Shown in pieces: positions 60,268 through 64,000 of a DNA stretch of 64,000 bases; position 1 is the first letter of the stretch, and the number at the start of each line of letters is the position of its first letter. Source of the stretch: an uncultured Clostridia bacterium (GTDB lineage Bacteria; Bacillota; Clostridia; Christensenellales; Borkfalkiaceae); assembly GCA_934272745.1 (NCBI GenBank), contig CAKQSI010000008.1:1-64000 (forward strand). The letters run 5' to 3'. The translations under genes were made by a program, and so were the position numbers. The notes beneath the pieces were generated by a model, which worked only from the letters and a program-made list of their open reading frames with translations, had not been told where the DNA came from and did no database searches.

Positions 60268-60606
60268 TTAATATTTCACGTATTCTTCAACGTTCAGGAC
60301 GAAGCAGCTGGCGCCGCCGACGACGATATCGCCGACGTTTGCGCTTTTGACGTCGTAATTTAAAATGGATTTCGTTTCGTTCGGAATTTTAGAAAGGGCA
60401 AACGAGCGCTTGCGGCTGTTGTCGCCGATAATTTCCAGCGCTTTTTCTACGCGTTCGTCTTTCATTCCGCAAAGTAAGGTCACCGTCCCGGTGTGCAGAA
60501 ATCCGCCGGAAGAAGCCAGCCGCGTGACGTGGAATCCGCCGCGCACCAGTTCGTGTACTACGGTTTTCGCGTCCTGCTTGTTGACGACGGCAAGAATCAT
60601 CTTCAT
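60268..60606 (-). CDS. darA: Cyclic di-AMP receptor DarA/PstA
   Basis: 112 residues of the DUF970, PII-like family (YaaQ). MILAVVNKQDAKTVVHELVRGGFHVTRLASSGGFLHTGTVTLLCG (3-47) matches the family, including the GFHVTRLASSGGFL nucleotide loop. Binds c-di-AMP as a trimer; downstream partners are unknown. AGGAGG is at the right distance. tmk-darA-holB order conserved. Confidence 0.95.
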   Translation of the reverse strand: MKMILAVVNKQDAKTVVHELVRGGFHVTRLASSGGFLHTGTVTLLCGMKDERVEKALEIIGDNSRKRSFALSKIPNETKSILNYDVKSANVGDIVVGGASCFVLNVEEYVKY

Positions 60607-60715
60607 ATTTTTTCCTCCTGAGCCCCGACGCGGGCTGCCCTTATCATCATCTGACCGAACCGAACGGCGCCTGCCGTGCGATCGGTATTTTTCCGGACGC
60701 GTACGCCCCGTCCGA

Positions 60716-61342
60716 TCACGGAATGAGTTTTCTTTCTTTCAGCACGGTCACGATATTTTTCGCCGTGTCTTTGACGGCGCCGCGGCATTCCACCGCCACC
60801 ATCTGATCGGGAAATTTCTTGAGCAGTTCCAGATACCCGCGATACACGCGGTCGTGAAATTCCGCCCCGGCAAGTTCCACGCGGTCGCCCTTGTCGGCGC
60901 CGCCCTTTCTTAAAAACGCTTCCCGCGAGGAAAGATTCAAAAAAATCGTACAATCGGGCATACAGTCGGTCATCGCCGTGCGGTTGATCGCCGCAACGTA
61001 ATCGAAGCCCAACCCCCTGGCATAACCTTGATAGGCGAATGACGAATGCACGAACCGGTCGGAAACGACCGTTTTCCCCGCGGCAAGTGCCGGAATCACC
61101 ACTTCTTTCAGGTACTGTTCGCGGGAGGCGGCGTAAAGCAGCGCCTCGCACTCGTCGCTCATTTTGCCGTTTTCGGGAGAGAGAATAAGCGCGCGGATCT
61201 TTTCGGAGATAGCGTTGCCGCCCGGTTCCCTCGTCACGAGAAAATCGACGTTTTTTTGCCGTAAATATTCCGCGAGTTCCCGCACCTGACGGGATTTGCC
61301 GACGCCCTCGCACCCTTCAAACGTGATAAATTTTCCTTTCAT
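60716..61342 (-). CDS. tmk: Thymidylate kinase
   Basis: dTMP to dTDP. 208 residues: P-loop FEGCEGVGKSRQ (8-19), TREPGG (about 37-42), DRFVHSSFAYQG (about 93-104), and the Q-x-R-rich LID region. Ribosome site weak. First gene of the tmk-darA-holB-ricT block; 109 bases to darA. Confidence 0.95.
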   Translation of the reverse strand: MKGKFITFEGCEGVGKSRQVRELAEYLRQKNVDFLVTREPGGNAISEKIRALILSPENGKMSDECEALLYAASREQYLKEVVIPALAAGKTVVSDRFVHSSFAYQGYARGLGFDYVAAINRTAMTDCMPDCTIFLNLSSREAFLRKGGADKGDRVELAGAEFHDRVYRGYLELLKKFPDQMVAVECRGAVKDTAKNIVTVLKERKLIP

Positions 61343-61634
61343 AACAGTACCCGTCGTATCTTCCGCACGCAGGACTTCCCCGTGCGGCTTTTGCGAGAGG
61401 AAATCCCCCGCCTTTTCTTTCGTAAAGTTTTCGGCTTGCTTTTTGTAAAGGGGAAGCCGCCCGTTTTTCCGTCTTTGAAATCAGCGCTTAAAATGATGCC
61501 CGCGGCTTCGTTTTTAAAAACGCCCGCCCGAGGTTTAACCACAAAAAATCCCGTCCGCGGCTTTGTTTTCCGCGGCGCGTTTGCCGCAAAAATACCGCCA
61601 ACGGTTCCCGATTTTGAATAACGTCCTTTGAAAA
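61343..61634. other. Spacer upstream of tmk
   Basis: 292 bases, GC-rich with Lys/Arg-coding frames on both strands but no ribosome site, promoter or known RNA. No terminator seen after the unknown gene at 61635. Confidence 0.4.
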
Positions 61635-62606
61635 TCAGGATGTCGTATACGTTTCCAAAAAATAATTGATCGCCGCAAAGGACTCGAAAAACAAGTCGCC
61701 GATCCTGCCGTAATAGTTTAAAATCGTCAGAACGCAGTCTTTGGTCGTCCCGCCTTGGGAAGCGCAAAGTTCCGCCGCGTTCGGGAAATAAGAAAGGTCG
61801 ATGCCGTAGCGTTTGACTTCTCCCACCTCGACGGCGCTTTCATACCCGTCTTCGCCCTTGTGCCGGTAAAGATCGACTTCCTTTTCCAACGCGTTTTTGG
61901 CGTAAGAAATCACCGTTTCCGGATGGGCGGCAAGGAACGCTTCCAGTTCCCGCGTTTCTTTCAGATACCCCTCTAAGCGCTGTTTTTCCAGTTTGATACC
62001 GGCGGTAATCTGCGCTTCGGTGCGGAAGCGATTGTCTGATTTGTTGTTTCTGAAATTGGCGGCGACCTTTTGTTCGTCCATCACGCGGGCGTCGGAAAGG
62101 TCACCGTTTTTGTAGAACGGTCTGAGATAATCGTACGCAGCGGCGATAGCGGAATCGAAATCCCACACCGCGCTTTTATCGACGAAGTTGCGGAAGGCGG
62201 AGATCTTGAGATATCCGTCGTCGTCCGCTTTCAAGTTGCCGTTTTCGTCCCGCGTCGCGTCGTCAGAGAAAATCGCGATATCCATTTCCGCTTCCGACAG
62301 GCGAATCATCAGTTCCATCGAATCGTAATAATCGCCCTTGCCGAGATATTCGTAAAGAACGTTCTGTATCCCGTAGGAAAACCTGCCGCTTTCTTCCAGT
62401 TCTTTGGTGAATTTTTCGGCGCTTTCCGAAGAATAGGTGTCGGTAACGATCAGCAGGTTGAATTCTTCCCCATTCGTCAGTTTGACCCCGGTCATCGAAT
62501 ACACGATGCTCCAGAGAAGGGTCACGAGAAGGGTGACCGCGATCACTTTGATCCAGTCGTACGAAAGGCGGTCGTTCAATCTTTTTTTCGTGATTTTTGC
62601 GTCCAT
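61635..62606 (-). CDS. Unknown membrane-anchored protein between tmk and lysS
   Basis: 323 residues. A basic N-terminus (KITKKRLNDRLSYDW, 4-18) is followed by one membrane helix (IKVIAVTLLVTLLWSIVYSMTG, about 19-40), so about 280 residues face outward. That part is acidic and contains NLLIVTDTYSSESAEKFTKELEESG (a beta-alpha start resembling substrate-binding folds), long helices and a conserved-looking YFPNAAELCASQGG. No family recognised. GGAG six bases before the ATG at 62606. Position inside a housekeeping cluster suggests a stable core gene of this lineage. Confidence 0.75.
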   Translation of the reverse strand: MDAKITKKRLNDRLSYDWIKVIAVTLLVTLLWSIVYSMTGVKLTNGEEFNLLIVTDTYSSESAEKFTKELEESGRFSYGIQNVLYEYLGKGDYYDSMELMIRLSEAEMDIAIFSDDATRDENGNLKADDDGYLKISAFRNFVDKSAVWDFDSAIAAAYDYLRPFYKNGDLSDARVMDEQKVAANFRNNKSDNRFRTEAQITAGIKLEKQRLEGYLKETRELEAFLAAHPETVISYAKNALEKEVDLYRHKGEDGYESAVEVGEVKRYGIDLSYFPNAAELCASQGGTTKDCVLTILNYYGRIGDLFFESFAAINYFLETYTTS

Positions 62607-62719
62607 AAGGCTCCTTTCGGGGAAATTTTCCTCTTCTCGTTTTTCCTGTTGCCGGGCGCTTCTATCGGCGCTTCTGCGGGGCGAAAACTCACTTCCGCCC
62701 GGCAAAACGAAATAACGCC

Positions 62720-64000
62720 TTAAATCTTTCTCGGCTTCATGGTCGGGAACAAAATGACGTCCCGAATGCTGGGCTGGTCGGTGATCAGCATCACCATACG
62801 GTCGATGCCCAGTCCCAAGCCGCCCGTCGGGGGCATTGCGTAAGAAAGGGCGTTGATATAGTCTTCGTCCATCATTGCCGCTTCTTCGTCGCCGGCTTCC
62901 TTTGCCTTGACCTGTTCTAAGAAACGTTCTTTCTGGTCGAGCGGGTCGTTGAGTTCGGAATAAGCGTTGCCCAGTTCGCCGTGGCAGGCGAAAAGTTCAA
63001 AACGATCGGTCATGCGCTTGTCGCCCGGGCTGCGCTTGGCAAGGGGCGAAACTTCCACCGGGTAGCCCGTGATAAAGGTGGGCTGCACGAGATATTCTTC
63101 AATTTTCTGGTCGAACGCCGCGTAGAGCAGTTTGCCCCAACCGTCGTTTTCGCCGTATTCCACGCCGGCAGCAGTCAGCGCCGCTTTCAGCGCGGGGAGA
63201 TCGTCCGATTCGAAATCGATGCCGAGATATTTCTTCACAGCTTCGATCATGGTCATTTTCGCAAAGGGCGCGCCGAAATCCAATTCGGTGCCCTGATAGG
63301 TGATCTTTCCGGAACCGGTCACCGCCGTCACGACGTGGCGGTACAACCGTTCGGTAATATCCATCATGCCGCGATAGTCGGTGTACGCCTGATAAAGTTC
63401 CATCAGCGTGAATTCGGGGTTGTGACGGACGTCCATGCCCTCGTTGCGGAACACTCTGCCGATCTCGTACACCTTTTCAAACCCGCCGACGATCAGGCGC
63501 TTTAAGTTGAGTTCGAGCGCGATACGGAGGTACATAGGGAGGTCGAGTGCGTTGTGCTTGGTGATGAACGGGCGGGCGGAAGCGCCGCCCGAAATGGTGT
63601 TAAGCACCGGCGTTTCTACTTCGATAAACCCTTCCTTATCCAGAAAACTGCGGATTTCGGTAATGATTTTAGAGCGGGTTTCAAAGGTCTTTTTCACTTC
63701 GGGATTAACGATCAGGTCAACGTAGCGCTGACGATAGCGCAGATCGGGATCCTTCAGTCCGTGGAATTTTTCGGGCAGAGGCAGGAGGGATTTGGACAGC
63801 AGTTCCAGCGCCGTCAGATGTACGGAAACTTCCCCCGTGCGGGTTTTGAACACCCTGCCGGTAAAGCCGATAATGTCCCCGATGTCGTATTCTTTGAACG
63901 CGGCAAAACCGTCGCCCAGATCGTCGATTCTGAGATAGATCTGAATCTGTCCGCTGCCGTCTAAAACGTGCGCAAACGCCGCTTTTCCCATGATTCTTCT
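62720..64000 (-). CDS. lysS: Lysyl-tRNA synthetase, class II (N-terminus outside window)
   Basis: The 426 codons present cover the end of the OB-fold anticodon domain (FAHVLDGSGQIQIYLRIDDLG) and the whole catalytic domain: motif 1 FLDKEGFIEVETP, motif 2 FRNEGMDVRHNPEFTLMELYQAY, and motif 3 GLGLGIDRMVMLIT near the end. The frame stays open to base 64000; roughly 60-70 N-terminal residues are missing. 113 bases separate it from the unknown membrane protein gene on the same strand. Confidence 0.97.
   Translation of the reverse strand, partial: RRIMGKAAFAHVLDGSGQIQIYLRIDDLGDGFAAFKEYDIGDIIGFTGRVFKTRTGEVSVHLTALELLSKSLLPLPEKFHGLKDPDLRYRQRYVDLIVNPEVKKTFETRSKIITEIRSFLDKEGFIEVETPVLNTISGGASARPFITKHNALDLPMYLRIALELNLKRLIVGGFEKVYEIGRVFRNEGMDVRHNPEFTLMELYQAYTDYRGMMDITERLYRHVVTAVTGSGKITYQGTELDFGAPFAKMTMIEAVKKYLGIDFESDDLPALKAALTAAGVEYGENDGWGKLLYAAFDQKIEEYLVQPTFITGYPVEVSPLAKRSPGDKRMTDRFELFACHGELGNAYSELNDPLDQKERFLEQVKAKEAGDEEAAMMDEDYINALSYAMPPTGGLGLGIDRMVMLITDQPSIRDVILFPTMKPRKI

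Overview
The window looks like chromosomal DNA from an anaerobic Clostridia-type Firmicute. The tmk-darA-holB-ricT-trmN6-rsmI order is the classic Firmicute one, genes have strong GGAGG ribosome sites, promoters are sigma-A type (TTGACA, 17 bp, TATAAT), and oxygen-sensitive enzymes (Fe-S serine dehydratase, class 1B dihydroorotate dehydrogenase, 2[4Fe-4S] ferredoxin, QueH) replace aerobic ones. GC content is moderate to high. An uncultured gut lineage such as Christensenellales would fit, but that is inference; no rRNA or marker tree is available here.

Layout. 1-5.8 kb: a 141-bp tandem repeat, a six-hairpin glycosidase-like protein, a DUF975 membrane protein and L-serine dehydratase. 6.0-16.2 kb: a complete UMP operon on the minus strand (pyrC-carA-carB-pyrK-pyrD-pyrF-pyrE-pyrB), with a consensus promoter and an attenuator-like hairpin over the pyrC start; its PyrB carries the zinc domain of PyrI. 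16.2-18.6 kb: an accessory toxin/immunity-like cassette (candidate toxin, two duplicated DUF4926-like proteins, barstar). 19.0-19.3 kb: tRNA-Pro and tRNA-Leu. 19.6-20.7 kb: an XRE regulator with a membrane domain whose 5' leader holds a MITE-like element. 21.2-28.3 kb: two large surface proteins, one a giant type IV prepilin-like adhesin whose promoter spacer is a run of ten C (G on the coding strand), flanking a pseudouridine synthase. 28.6-30.3 kb: a yhbD-bactofilin pair. 30.9-38.6 kb: queH, a DUF4097 lipoprotein, cysK, hom, an ECF transporter plus coaX pair, and a tiny Cys-rich membrane protein. 39-41.6 kb: an unknown protein, a Crh/HPr-like protein, DUF4364 and TSCPD proteins. 42-50 kb: leuS, a P-type cation ATPase, a lipoprotein and a small alarmone synthetase. 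50.4-54.7 kb: alkD and a complete proline pathway (proB-proA-proC). 55.4-64 kb: a divergent regulator/small-protein pair and the conserved rsmI-to-lysS block, running off the right edge inside lysS.

The genes form coherent modules: carbamoyl phosphate to UMP; glutamate to proline; cysteine and homoserine synthesis; pantothenate uptake and phosphorylation; replication, c-di-AMP and RNA modification. Intergenic DNA is unusually rich in short tandem duplications (18 to 141 bp units), GC-rich palindromes and two dispersed repeat families, giving many spurious open frames. Most minus-strand genes have a recognisable promoter with an exact 17-bp spacer.
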